Shown: positions 51,437 through 59,874 of the stretch, in pieces | Numbering within the stretch: the first letter of the stretch is position 1 | Layout: every line of letters starts with the position of its first letter | From: [Scytonema hofmanni] UTEX 2349 | Lineage (GTDB): Bacteria; Cyanobacteriota; Cyanobacteriia; Cyanobacteriales; Nostocaceae | Reading direction: 5' to 3' | DNA length: 64,000 bases | NCBI RefSeq assembly: GCF_000582685.1 | Contig: NZ_KK073768.1 | Coordinates: 4,567,901-4,631,900, forward strand | The notes under the pieces: model-generated | The model's database searches: none | The model's input: the letters and a program-made list of their open reading frames with translations, nothing else | Told to the model about the DNA's origin: nothing | Program-made: the position numbers and the translations under genes

Positions 51437-52810
51437 ATGAAACCTTTTCGATTATTAATTTCTTTACTACTAACATTTGTTGCGGTATTTTGTTTTACGC
51501 CGGCGGCATGGGCATTTTGTGGATTTTATGTTGCGAAAGCTGATGCAAAGCTGTATAACAAAGCTTCTCAGGTAGCGATCGCACGATCAGGCGATCGCAC
51601 TGTCCTAACGATGGCAAATGACTTTCAGGGTGAAGTTAAAGATTTTGCAATTGTTATACCTGTACCGACAGTGTTGAAAAAAGAGCAAGTGCGTGTTGCC
51701 GAACCGAAAATCATCGAGCGTTTAGATGCTTTTAGCGCACCACGATTGGTAGAATATTTCGACTCAGACCCCTGCACACCAGTTTACGAAGAAAATAGGG
51801 TATTACCTGCACCATCAGCAGCACCAAGAAGTCGAGTAGGAAATGCTAGGGGTGCTGACAATTTAGGTGTGACTATAGAAGCGCGTTTTAACGTTGGTGA
51901 ATACGACATTTTAATCCTCAGCGCCAAAGAATCGGGCGGACTGGAAACTTGGCTGAACCGCAACGGTTATAAAATTCCTAGAGGGGCAAAACAGCTACTT
52001 CAGCCTTACATTCGTTCTTCAATGAAATTCTTTGTTGCTAAAGTCAACTTGAATAAATTTGAGAAATCTGGCTATCAGTTTCTGCGTCCTTTGCAAATTT
52101 ATTACACTTCACCTAAATTCATGTTGCCAATTCGTTTGGGCATGATTAATGCCACAAGCGAACAAGATTTAATTGTCTACATTTTATCGCCCAAAGGACA
52201 AGCAGAAATCACCAATTACCGCACAGTGAAAGTTCCCTCTGGTGACAATATTCCCTTATTTGTCAAAGATGAATTTAGCAACTTTTATAAATCCATGTTC
52301 CAAACTTCTTACATCAAAGAAGATAGAAAAGTGGCATTTTTAGAATATGCTTGGGATATGAGTAATTGCGATCCTTGTTCTGCCGAACCTCTTAGCCAAC
52401 AGGAACTTAAGCAAGCGGGTGTATTTTGGTTAGATAATGATTTTGGGGTAAACGCACCTGCACCCCGTGGCTTTCGTCCACCAAGCCCTTCTAGTAGCGT
52501 TTTCATTTCTCGTTTGCATGTCCGCTACACTCGCGACAAATTCCCGGAAGATTTGATGTTTCACGAAACTTCTAACCGCGAATCTTTTCAAGGACGTTAC
52601 ATTTTGCAACACCCATTTACAGGTCGAGTTACATGTTCTGCGGGAAGAGAATATAAACGTTCTTTGGGCAAGCGTTTTGAAAAAGAAGCGCAAACTCTTG
52701 CGAAATTAACTAACTGGAATATTCAAGACATTCGCCAAAAAATGAAACTTGTGGGTCAGGTAAGTACTTCTTGGTGGCAAAATCTCTTCTCTTGGCTGGG
52801 GTTAGGGTAA
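51437..52810 (+). CDS. DUF2330 secreted protein
   Basis: A 457-residue DUF2330 protein. The signal peptide ends PAAWAF and is followed by CGFYVAKADAKLYNKASQVA, the family start. Further blocks are DFAIVIPVPTVLKKEQVRVA, LDAFSAPRLVEYFDSDPC, ILSAKESGGLETWLNRNGY and YTSPKFMLPIRLGMINA. Conserved Cys (CGF, DPCTP, SNCDPC) may bind metal or form disulfides. It lies right after the RnfD-like gene, a neighbourhood that suggests a redox or cofactor-related periplasmic role (inference). Confidence 0.9.
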   Translation: MKPFRLLISLLLTFVAVFCFTPAAWAFCGFYVAKADAKLYNKASQVAIARSGDRTVLTMANDFQGEVKDFAIVIPVPTVLKKEQVRVAEPKIIERLDAFSAPRLVEYFDSDPCTPVYEENRVLPAPSAAPRSRVGNARGADNLGVTIEARFNVGEYDILILSAKESGGLETWLNRNGYKIPRGAKQLLQPYIRSSMKFFVAKVNLNKFEKSGYQFLRPLQIYYTSPKFMLPIRLGMINATSEQDLIVYILSPKGQAEITNYRTVKVPSGDNIPLFVKDEFSNFYKSMFQTSYIKEDRKVAFLEYAWDMSNCDPCSAEPLSQQELKQAGVFWLDNDFGVNAPAPRGFRPPSPSSSVFISRLHVRYTRDKFPEDLMFHETSNRESFQGRYILQHPFTGRVTCSAGREYKRSLGKRFEKEAQTLAKLTNWNIQDIRQKMKLVGQVSTSWWQNLFSWLGLG

Positions 52811-53084
52811 CTGGTTACGCAAAATTATTTGATTTTTCAACCTCCTAACCCATTGTAGGCTCAGACATAAAGTCACATGTGATGTCATCTTCGGGTTGCT
52901 AAAGGCTAATTCTTCAAAGCAATTAACCTGAAAAAATAAGATCCCCGACTTCTTTAAAGATATCGAGGCACGAATCCGAGATGATACCCCTTATATAACG
53001 ATTTTTCGTCATTCCACACGATTGTAGAGACGTTCCACCGGAACGTCTCTACAAGGTTTTTTGGTAAAATAAATCAAAATTCAA
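52811..53084. repeat. intergenic region with GTAGAGACG hairpin
   Basis: No gene seen. GTAGAGACGTTCC / GGAACGTCTCTAC hairpin at 53024-53052 lies between the convergent DUF2330 and DUF29 genes. Confidence 0.6.
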
Positions 53085-53546
53085 CTAATCAGGTAAAAAC
53101 TCTTGATTTAAACATTCATCCGCAGTCAAAAAAGACTCTACAGGAAAAGTATCAAGAGTTAACCCAGTTTCTAAAGCTGCTAGCTGACGCGCATCTTGAT
53201 AACATTCCATAAAGTTTTCCGCAAAATACTTTTTCAAACTTGGGCTATCTTGCAAACATTTATTTAATCTGCGCCGATGTTCAAAGATAGTAGAAAGCCA
53301 ACTGTTAGAACATTTTTCGGGTTGATACTTATATTTCAGGAGGTGCATTAATAAAACTACTAAATTGCTTTCTAAAGCTCTTTTTTCGCTTCTCCCCATA
53401 CTTTCGATTTCTTCAATCAAATTCGCTAAATCAACTTCAGCAAACTTACCTTTTTTTAACTGTTTAGCAGTCGTTTCTATCCACAGATAAAAATCTTGCT
53501 CGTAAAGACTTGAGTTAGTAAAAGCTGTTGGTTGAGGTGCTGTCAT
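53085..53546 (-). CDS. DUF29 family protein
   Basis: A 153-residue DUF29 protein from the ATG at 53546; the open frame runs to 53573 but adds only nine residues before a second Met. It shows LYEQDFYLWIETTAKQLKKG, LANLIEEIESMGRSEKRALE, NLVVLLMHLLKYKYQPEKCS and the DARQLAALETGL tail, closely parallel to the protein at 5501. Function unknown. Confidence 0.87.
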   Translation of the reverse strand: MTAPQPTAFTNSSLYEQDFYLWIETTAKQLKKGKFAEVDLANLIEEIESMGRSEKRALESNLVVLLMHLLKYKYQPEKCSNSWLSTIFEHRRRLNKCLQDSPSLKKYFAENFMECYQDARQLAALETGLTLDTFPVESFLTADECLNQEFLPD

Positions 53547-53573
53547 TTTCACAAACCCCAAAAATCTATACAA

Positions 53574-53916
53574 ATAATATTATCTCGTTTTTACTGTTCC
53601 TTAGCAACCTAAAGTAAAACGGTATTTATATACAGCAGATTGCGTTGTTATTAAATACACGTAGAGACGTAGCAATGCTACGTCTGTGAGCGGGTTTTGG
53701 GTTTTAGGCATGTACCTCCTGCAACCTGAAATTTGCTGTAATAGTAGCAAAACGACAAATCGCGTGAGGTACATAATTTTAGTGAATTGGTATGAGTATG
53801 CATTCCCAAGCTGGAGCCTGGGAACGAGTTAAGAAGAAACGAATTAAAAATCAAAGCCTCTCCTCCACAGGAGGAGAAGTTTGGAGAGGAGTCAATCAAA
53901 ACCTCCTCTGAATAGA
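53574..53916. other. 343-bp intergenic region with hairpin repeat
   Basis: Holds GTAGAGACGTAGCA / TGCTACGTCT (53661-53685) and a TCCTCCACAGGAGGA palindrome near 53862. No gene recognised. Confidence 0.55.
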
Positions 53917-55632
53917 TTACAAATTACTTGGTATTGTCTTAAATCTCTTTTGGGAACCCAGCGAATAATCTTGTAATTTAAAATCGGCAAAAGGCTTATT
54001 GTCTAACCTATCTCTTAACGCTTCATCTAAAATTACACCTTCTGATTGTTTCTTCACACCAATAATAATAATACTTCTTTGATAAGCTGTTGAATCTTGA
54101 TTTGCTTGACAATCAGTCCGCTGAAATTGTCCCATATTTAACAACCGATAACCTTCCACACTTCTGGTCTTGCTAAATATTTTCTTAACTAAAAGTTGTA
54201 ATTTCTGAGAACGTTCAAAAGCTCTTTTTTCTTCTACCTCTACATTGCCTTCACAAGAAGCTGTGCCGACAGAGATAATTTCGCTGGGATTTTCCATGAT
54301 TCTCTGAATTCCTTCTTCTTCTAAATTAGACTTTAAAGAATCCAGATTAATCAGTTCGTCGTTATATTTAACTTGATAATTACTGCCAAGTTGCCATTTA
54401 TATTCTACTGATAAAACCGCAACGTTAAATTCCGCAACTCTACCTTGACTATCTTTACCTTCTTCATAAGGAAAGTAATCAACTTTGCCTTTTTTTTCTG
54501 GTGCTTGCCCGTAATCTTCAGGTAAAGAAGCTAATTTAGAAGAACGAGTTGCTAAGGCTACTAAACCTAATAATCCTAACGATACCAGCAACGCGGCAAA
54601 TAATGCTAATAAAGGAACTTTTTCCGGCTGCTTTTCTGGCTGGGGTGGTAAAGTCGTCGTAGTTGGTTGCGGTAAAAAGGCGGTTTTTGGACTTCCCACA
54701 ATATTTACAGTTGCAATAGTTCCTGTTAATTGTTGTTCAATTGCCTCCAACTGTTTTATAATATCCTGAGCGGTAGCTGGACGCTGATTTACATCCCGCA
54801 CCATCAGCGAATCAATCAAATTCAACAGTAAACGTGAGATTTGCATCGCATGATTTTGCCAATGCAATACATTATGATGGCTGTCGTACATCTCCAAAGG
54901 ATGATACCCTGTCAGCAAAAATACAAAGGTGCGTCCTAAGGCATAAAAATCTGATTGCGCTACAGCTTGAGCGCTTATTTGTTCTGGTGCGCTGTAGCCA
55001 GATGACATAATTGCTGTAATTCCTCCACCACCGCTGCTGATTTTGGCTAAGTAGGTTCTAGTAACTTCTCTGGCTGTACCAAAGTCAATTAACACTAACT
55101 GCCCATCAGGACGAATCATGATGTTAGATGGTTTTATATCTCGATGCAGATACTGTTTCCCATGTACCAGAGCTAAAATTTCTAACAACTGTTTTAACCA
55201 GGCTACAGTTTGTTCTTGAGAAATCGGTTTATTTTGCTGCTGTTTTAGCCACTGTTCTAAGTTGGAACCTTCAATTTTTTCCATAACAATGCAGTGCAAT
55301 ACCAAGCCATTTCTGGTCTGATATTGAAAGTAACCATCAACTTTAGGTATACCCGGATGATTCAAATTTCCTAGCACTGCTGCTTCTTGCTGAAATAGTT
55401 CTACTACTTTCGCATCATTTGATAAATCCTCTTTGAGTACTTTAAGGATTTTCGGTGTGTCTTGTTCGTATGCGTCATAAACTTTGCCAAAACCAGTTTT
55501 GTCACTCAAAAGACGCAACACCCGATAGCGTTTTAACAACTCAAGTTGGGAACCACAACTTTGACAAAAGCGGTTCTCATCGTTGTCTGGGTGGTTCGGT
55601 TTCGGGCAAACTGGATTAATACAAAAGCTCAT
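53917..55632 (-). CDS. Ser/Thr protein kinase with zinc ribbon and extracytoplasmic domain
   Basis: A 571-residue membrane kinase. An N-terminal zinc ribbon (C4, C9, C23, C26) precedes a Hanks-type kinase: glycine loop near 47-49, Lys64, HRDIKPSN with catalytic Asp165, DFG Asp183, and the activation segment SSGYSAPEQ. A membrane helix (about 340-361, PLLALFAALLVSLGLLGLVA) places the C-terminal 200 residues in the periplasm. That part has ISVGTASCEGNVEVEEKRAF and ERSQKLQLLVKKI, similar in layout to OmpA-like peptidoglycan-binding domains, so it may sense the wall. Monocistronic. Confidence 0.9.
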   Translation of the reverse strand: MSFCINPVCPKPNHPDNDENRFCQSCGSQLELLKRYRVLRLLSDKTGFGKVYDAYEQDTPKILKVLKEDLSNDAKVVELFQQEAAVLGNLNHPGIPKVDGYFQYQTRNGLVLHCIVMEKIEGSNLEQWLKQQQNKPISQEQTVAWLKQLLEILALVHGKQYLHRDIKPSNIMIRPDGQLVLIDFGTAREVTRTYLAKISSGGGGITAIMSSGYSAPEQISAQAVAQSDFYALGRTFVFLLTGYHPLEMYDSHHNVLHWQNHAMQISRLLLNLIDSLMVRDVNQRPATAQDIIKQLEAIEQQLTGTIATVNIVGSPKTAFLPQPTTTTLPPQPEKQPEKVPLLALFAALLVSLGLLGLVALATRSSKLASLPEDYGQAPEKKGKVDYFPYEEGKDSQGRVAEFNVAVLSVEYKWQLGSNYQVKYNDELINLDSLKSNLEEEGIQRIMENPSEIISVGTASCEGNVEVEEKRAFERSQKLQLLVKKIFSKTRSVEGYRLLNMGQFQRTDCQANQDSTAYQRSIIIIGVKKQSEGVILDEALRDRLDNKPFADFKLQDYSLGSQKRFKTIPSNL

Positions 55633-55726
55633 GAATGTGGTTTCGCTCCAAGTAAAAGATTAATTTATAATATTTTTAGATCGTAGTGGGCACTGAAGTG
55701 CCCAAGATAAGCGCTCTCATCGCTTA

Positions 55727-56563
55727 CTACGAATTTTTTAAGAAAGCTGCTACGGTCGAGTTGAATGCTTGACTTTCTGTCAAAAATGCCCAGTGATTAC
55801 CGGGAACTTGGCAGATGCGTAAGTTTGTTAGATAAGTTTTGTAGGGTTTAAGTTGCCATTGTTGACGATTAACACCTTTTTCTGGTTGGATAAAGAGAGT
55901 TGAGGTATTAATTGTAACTGTTAATCCAGGAACTCGCATGACTTCTTCAAAAATGCGATCGCGTGCAGCTATTGTAAATTTACTACCCCAACTACCATCG
56001 GCTTTTTCTTCGATTCCAGCTTGAAAGACTTGCTGCTGTAAAGAATTCCAATCCTGATATTCACTTAACTGACGCGCTTGCATCTCGGCTTGTTCTAAAC
56101 TAGCAAATGGTCCCATTCCTTTGAGAAATGGCAAGACACCATACAACAACGGAAATGTCACTTTGAAGAAACTGGGTATTTTCCAAATAAAAATCGGATC
56201 AACAAGAATCATACTCCGCAAACGTGCTGGATTTTGCTTTGCCCAAATGCAAGCTAATTTACCACTCCAAGAATGCGCTACGACATGAGCAGATTTCCAT
56301 CCCAACCGATCCATCAGTGCTTCTAAGTCAGCGATCGCGCTCTCAAAAGTATAATCTGTCTCAGGCTTACTACTTTCACCATGACCGCGCATATCTGGAG
56401 CAACTATATGGTATTCTGCCGCTAGGTAATCTCCTAAGCTTGACCAAACAACCGCATTGTCAGCTAAACCATGTAATAGCAGCAACGGTTCTTTACCTTG
56501 ATTCCACTCTAAGTAAGATACTTGGATATCAGATAAGAATAAACTTTGACGTATAGGCATCAT
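55727..56563 (-). CDS. alpha/beta-fold hydrolase
   Basis: A 278-residue hydrolase from the ATG at 56563 (MMPIRQSLFLSDIQVSYLEW). It has the oxyanion block LLLLHGLADNAVVWSSLG, the turn VAPDMRGHGESSKP, the nucleophile elbow VVAHSWSGKLA (Ser), and the catalytic His in VPGNHWAFLTESQA. The frame is open to 56608 through a FPPFPFF stretch, which is less likely to be translated. Substrate unknown. Divergent from the FMN reductase gene. Confidence 0.87.
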   Translation of the reverse strand: MMPIRQSLFLSDIQVSYLEWNQGKEPLLLLHGLADNAVVWSSLGDYLAAEYHIVAPDMRGHGESSKPETDYTFESAIADLEALMDRLGWKSAHVVAHSWSGKLACIWAKQNPARLRSMILVDPIFIWKIPSFFKVTFPLLYGVLPFLKGMGPFASLEQAEMQARQLSEYQDWNSLQQQVFQAGIEEKADGSWGSKFTIAARDRIFEEVMRVPGLTVTINTSTLFIQPEKGVNRQQWQLKPYKTYLTNLRICQVPGNHWAFLTESQAFNSTVAAFLKNS

Positions 56564-56732
56564 TGCATCACTTGTGAAGAAGGGGAAGGGGGGAAAGCGA
56601 TCGCACATTCATGAATGAGTGCAAGGGTATATTCTACACATTTTGATAATAATCGCTAAAATAGATTTAGTCGTAATGACTTCGACTTGCATTTAAAAAG
56701 ATGCTATTGAATCTATATTAGGATGTTGGTTT

Positions 56733-57278
56733 ATGGTGAGAATTGTTGGCATTGCAGGTAGTTTAAGACCGGACTCTTACAGCCAAATGGCTTTACAATT
56801 AGCAGCGCAAAGAGTAGAAGCGCTAGGTGCAGAAGTCGAAATTTTAGACTTAAGGCAGATGAAATTACCTTTTTGCGACGGGGGAAAAGAATATCCAGAT
56901 TACCCCGACGTAAAACGGATGCAGGATGCTGTCACTTCTGCTGATGGATTAATTTTAGCAACACCAGAATATCACGGCAGCGTCAGTGGTGTGTTGAAAA
57001 ATGCACTAGATTTAATGAGCTTCGATCAGTTCTCTGGTAAGGTAGCGGGATTAATTAGCGTCTTAGGGGGACAACCTAACAGCAACGCTTTAAATGATAT
57101 GAGATTAATTCTCAGATGGGTTCATGCTTGGTGTATACCTGAACAGGTAGCGATCGGACAAGTTTGGAAAGCTTTCAACGCTGAAGGTAAGTTACTAGAT
57201 GAGAAACTTTCTCAGCGATTTGACGAATTTGCCCAAAGTTTAGTTGAGAATACCCGGAAATTGCGAGGAATCAGTTAG
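56733..57278 (+). CDS. NADPH-dependent FMN reductase
   Basis: A 181-residue flavodoxin-fold oxidoreductase. The FMN phosphate loop is IVGIAGSLRPDSYSQMALQL, and LILATPEYHGSVSGVLKNAL is the family flavin motif. Such enzymes reduce quinones, chromate or free flavin with NAD(P)H; the physiological substrate is not evident. Length and both motifs are normal for the family. The ATG at 56733 is 17 bp after a GGATG-rich stretch. Confidence 0.9.
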   Translation: MVRIVGIAGSLRPDSYSQMALQLAAQRVEALGAEVEILDLRQMKLPFCDGGKEYPDYPDVKRMQDAVTSADGLILATPEYHGSVSGVLKNALDLMSFDQFSGKVAGLISVLGGQPNSNALNDMRLILRWVHAWCIPEQVAIGQVWKAFNAEGKLLDEKLSQRFDEFAQSLVENTRKLRGIS

Positions 57279-57284
57279 GGAAAG

Positions 57285-57395
57285 GGAAGACAAGGAGACA
57301 AGGAGACAAGGAGAAATTTCTTCCCCTGCTTCCCCTGCTCCCCCTGCTCCCCCTGCTCCCCCTGCTCCCCCATCTCCCCCATCTCCCCCATCTCC
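57285..57395. repeat. ACAAGGAG and CTGCTCCCC short repeats
   Basis: ACAAGGAG units, then CTGCTCCCC (about five) and CCATCTCCC (about four) fill the gap between the convergent FMN reductase and ferrochelatase genes up to the latter's stop codon. Confidence 0.88.
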
Positions 57396-58529
57396 CTAAT
57401 GGTGGTGATGATGTCCAGCTAGTTGGGGGTTAACTGCTGTCGCTTCCTCTGATAAGAGTTCAGCGATATGAGCATTTGCCCATTGTGCTGCCACTGCTAA
57501 GAATTGAGGATCGTCGTTGACGCAAGCCATTTGTACGTAGCTTACACCTGAATGTTTTTTCTCTAGGTCATGAATAATGTGGTGCACATCCAAGAGAGTT
57601 TCGTGATTTTCTGTCGCAAAGCCAATTGGCATAAATACTATCACCTTCGCACCCAATTGGATGAGGTTTTTTGCCGCTTGTTCAGCGTTTGGTTGAGTCC
57701 AATCAATTAAAGGTGTGTCATGGTTGAGCCAACCTACGGAGATGAGAGGATAGCGGTTAATTAGCTTATCACGTACTAAGTCGTAAAGTATCTGACTTTC
57801 GGTAATCCCGGAGGTGAAACCTTTCGCTTTGTGGGGACAACCGTGATTCATCAACACAATACCGATTTGAGAAGGTAGGTAAGCGTTAGCCAAATCAGCG
57901 TTAATTTTTTCTTCTACCAGATGAGCCATCAAATCGATGTAAGCTGGTTCGTTGTAGAAAGAAGGAATGTAACGCTGTGCTTTAACCCAGTGTTCTTCAC
58001 CATCAGGGATTTGGGAAAGAGCATTGTTAACTTGCTCGATCGCTATGCCGCTGGTAAAGATAGAATCAACTACCAGCAATGGGTAAATTAGTAGTTTATC
58101 GAAGCCTGCTTCACGAATTTCGGTTAAAACTTGGTCGGGGAGAAAGGGAGCGCAGAAGTTGAAAGCTTTGAAAACTTGAACGCGATCGCCCCATTTTTCT
58201 TGTAAATTTTTCTCAATGCCAGCCCGTTGCTTTTCAAAGATGGCGTTATGTGGGGAAATAAAATCATGATGCGTGTGTCCCCATTCATGGCGATCGAATA
58301 ATGCTAAAAGACGTGCCAGAGGAGGATAAATCCAGGTTGGTACTGGTGCAAATTTTGCTGTCAGTAGATTTAAAGCTTGTTCGTTATAGTTAGCGAAGTC
58401 TTCATAACTTTCGACTTCACCATAACCCATAAGCAATACAGCTACTCGTTCTTGACTTGATAGATGCTCGTGTGTATGATCCAGCTTTTCCGGGGTAGCA
58501 ACCACGATTGAATTCCTCAATGTAACCAT
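57396..58529 (-). CDS. ferrochelatase-family protein with C-terminal His tail
   Basis: A 377-residue member of the ferrochelatase superfamily (insertion of Fe into protoporphyrin). Marks are RVAVLLMGYGEVESYEDFAN, FNFCAPFLPDQVLTEIREAG, IGIVLMNHGCPHKAKGFTSG and PIGFATENHETLLDVHHIIH; the last resembles the HemH glutamate motif. It lacks the chlorophyll-binding C-terminal helix of the usual cyanobacterial HemH. Instead it ends GHHHHH, with additional His-rich segments (HTHEHL near the N-terminus, HEWGHTHHDF near residue 84), suggesting metal binding. It may be a second, specialised chelatase. Confidence 0.83.
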   Translation of the reverse strand: MVTLRNSIVVATPEKLDHTHEHLSSQERVAVLLMGYGEVESYEDFANYNEQALNLLTAKFAPVPTWIYPPLARLLALFDRHEWGHTHHDFISPHNAIFEKQRAGIEKNLQEKWGDRVQVFKAFNFCAPFLPDQVLTEIREAGFDKLLIYPLLVVDSIFTSGIAIEQVNNALSQIPDGEEHWVKAQRYIPSFYNEPAYIDLMAHLVEEKINADLANAYLPSQIGIVLMNHGCPHKAKGFTSGITESQILYDLVRDKLINRYPLISVGWLNHDTPLIDWTQPNAEQAAKNLIQLGAKVIVFMPIGFATENHETLLDVHHIIHDLEKKHSGVSYVQMACVNDDPQFLAVAAQWANAHIAELLSEEATAVNPQLAGHHHHH

Positions 58530-58933
58530 TTAATATCTAAGGGATTTTATTTTTCCCTTACTCGTATTTTACTATCCCATCCAGGGGGATAGCACCTACG
58601 TGGAGTTAAAAATTCCAAATATTAAATCTAGAAGTGCGGTTTAATACGTTTAGTTTGGCTAAAAACCTAAGGTTTTTAGATATTTGGGTAAGTAAAAAAT
58701 GTTATAATGTCGAATAAAAAAGCACTAGTACTGCAAGGCGGAAGTCACGCATTCACGCACTCAAAAAGCTACACGAACAAAACCTGCCTAGGTGAGCTAA
58801 AAACGTTAACTTTTCCTAGTCCATGATTAGGCGGACTTTGTACGCAGAACGCCTCAGCCTTCGGTGGGTGTTGGGTAGTAATATTAAAATACGTCCTAAT
58901 CAATAAATGTTATGTGTAAAAAAGCTACTTTAA
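58530..58933. other. 404-bp intergenic region
   Basis: No gene or clear structure. Contains the dispersed phrase AAGTCACGCATTCA, also seen near 12650, and a GCGGAAG stretch. Confidence 0.5.
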
Positions 58934-59500
58934 ATGACGAGCATAATTATTTGCCCTGGAATTCATGAGCCAGCCTTAACAGAAAACTTTATTTCGGGAG
59001 GGTTAGAGATTTATTCTCAAACTAAAGAAAAAACAGTGAATATACTGAAAGTGCCCACTGATGGTTTTTCGGCGTTATCAGGATTTCATATATTACAGGT
59101 TTTAAGACATCGCCTGGGCGATCGCACTAAATCGCCAGTTATATTCATCAGCTTTAGTGCAGGTGTCGTTGGGGCAATAGCCGCAGCGTATTCGTGGCAA
59201 ATGTTAGGTGGTAACATCAAAGCATTTATTGCTATTGATGGATGGGGAGTACCTCTTTTGGGCAGTTTCCCGATTCACAGGATGAGTCATGATTATCTCA
59301 CCCACTGGAGTTCTAAAATATTGGGAAGTGGGCAAGATAACTTTTATGCAGATCCACCAGTAGAGCATTTATCGATGTGGCGATCGCCCCCAACTATCCA
59401 AGGCAGATGGGTAGACTTATCTAATAATGAAGTTTCCCCACGTAAAAGTCACCTGACTGCGGCAGAATTTTTACAGATCCTTTTAAAGCGTTATCAATAA
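58934..59500 (+). CDS. hypothetical alpha/beta-hydrolase-like protein
   Basis: A 188-residue protein with a hydrolase-like order: SIIICPGIHEPALTENFISG at the start, VIFISFSAGVVGAIAAAYSW with a Ser nucleophile elbow (S-F-S-A-G) at about residues 69-88, and a histidine-containing C-terminus (SPRKSHLTAAEFLQILL). It looks like a cyanobacterial protein of unknown function built on a short alpha/beta-hydrolase fold. No operon mates; the MFS gene follows after a 374-bp repeat region. Confidence 0.65.
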   Translation: MTSIIICPGIHEPALTENFISGGLEIYSQTKEKTVNILKVPTDGFSALSGFHILQVLRHRLGDRTKSPVIFISFSAGVVGAIAAAYSWQMLGGNIKAFIAIDGWGVPLLGSFPIHRMSHDYLTHWSSKILGSGQDNFYADPPVEHLSMWRSPPTIQGRWVDLSNNEVSPRKSHLTAAEFLQILLKRYQ

Positions 59501-59874
59501 AAATAGTCCGGAAAAAAGAGTAGGCAAACAGGAGTGAGAAATAGGGCATTGAGAATTGGGCATGGGGCATGGGGCATGGGGCATGGGGCATGGGGCAAAA
59601 TTTCTCTTCCTCATCTTTCCCCATCCCCAGAGGAGTTGACGGCAGGTGAGGGCAGTTGCTCCACTTGTCGAGCCACCCCGCAACGCAGTAGCGTGAGACT
59701 CCAAGACCCTTCGGGTTCGCCAGTCCCCCATCGTGACGGAGACCCTTACGGGTTCGGCAGTTCCTCCACTTGGGGAAACCCCAAGACCGCACTGCCTCCC
59801 CAATGCCCCATGCCCAATGCCCCATGCCCAATGCCCAATGCCCCATCTACCGTAGTCCTTACCCCAAATCTCTA
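59501..59874. repeat. repeat-rich leader of the MFS gene
   Basis: Contains GGGCATGGGGCATGG heptamer tracts (59545-59600), a unit with CCTTCGGGTTCGCCAGTC and CCTTACGGGTTCGGCAGTT (59700-59765), and CCCAATGCCCCATG tracts (59800-59850) inverted relative to the first. The two heptamer tracts could pair into a large hairpin just before the MFS start codon. ORFs across the region are translated repeat. Confidence 0.8.
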
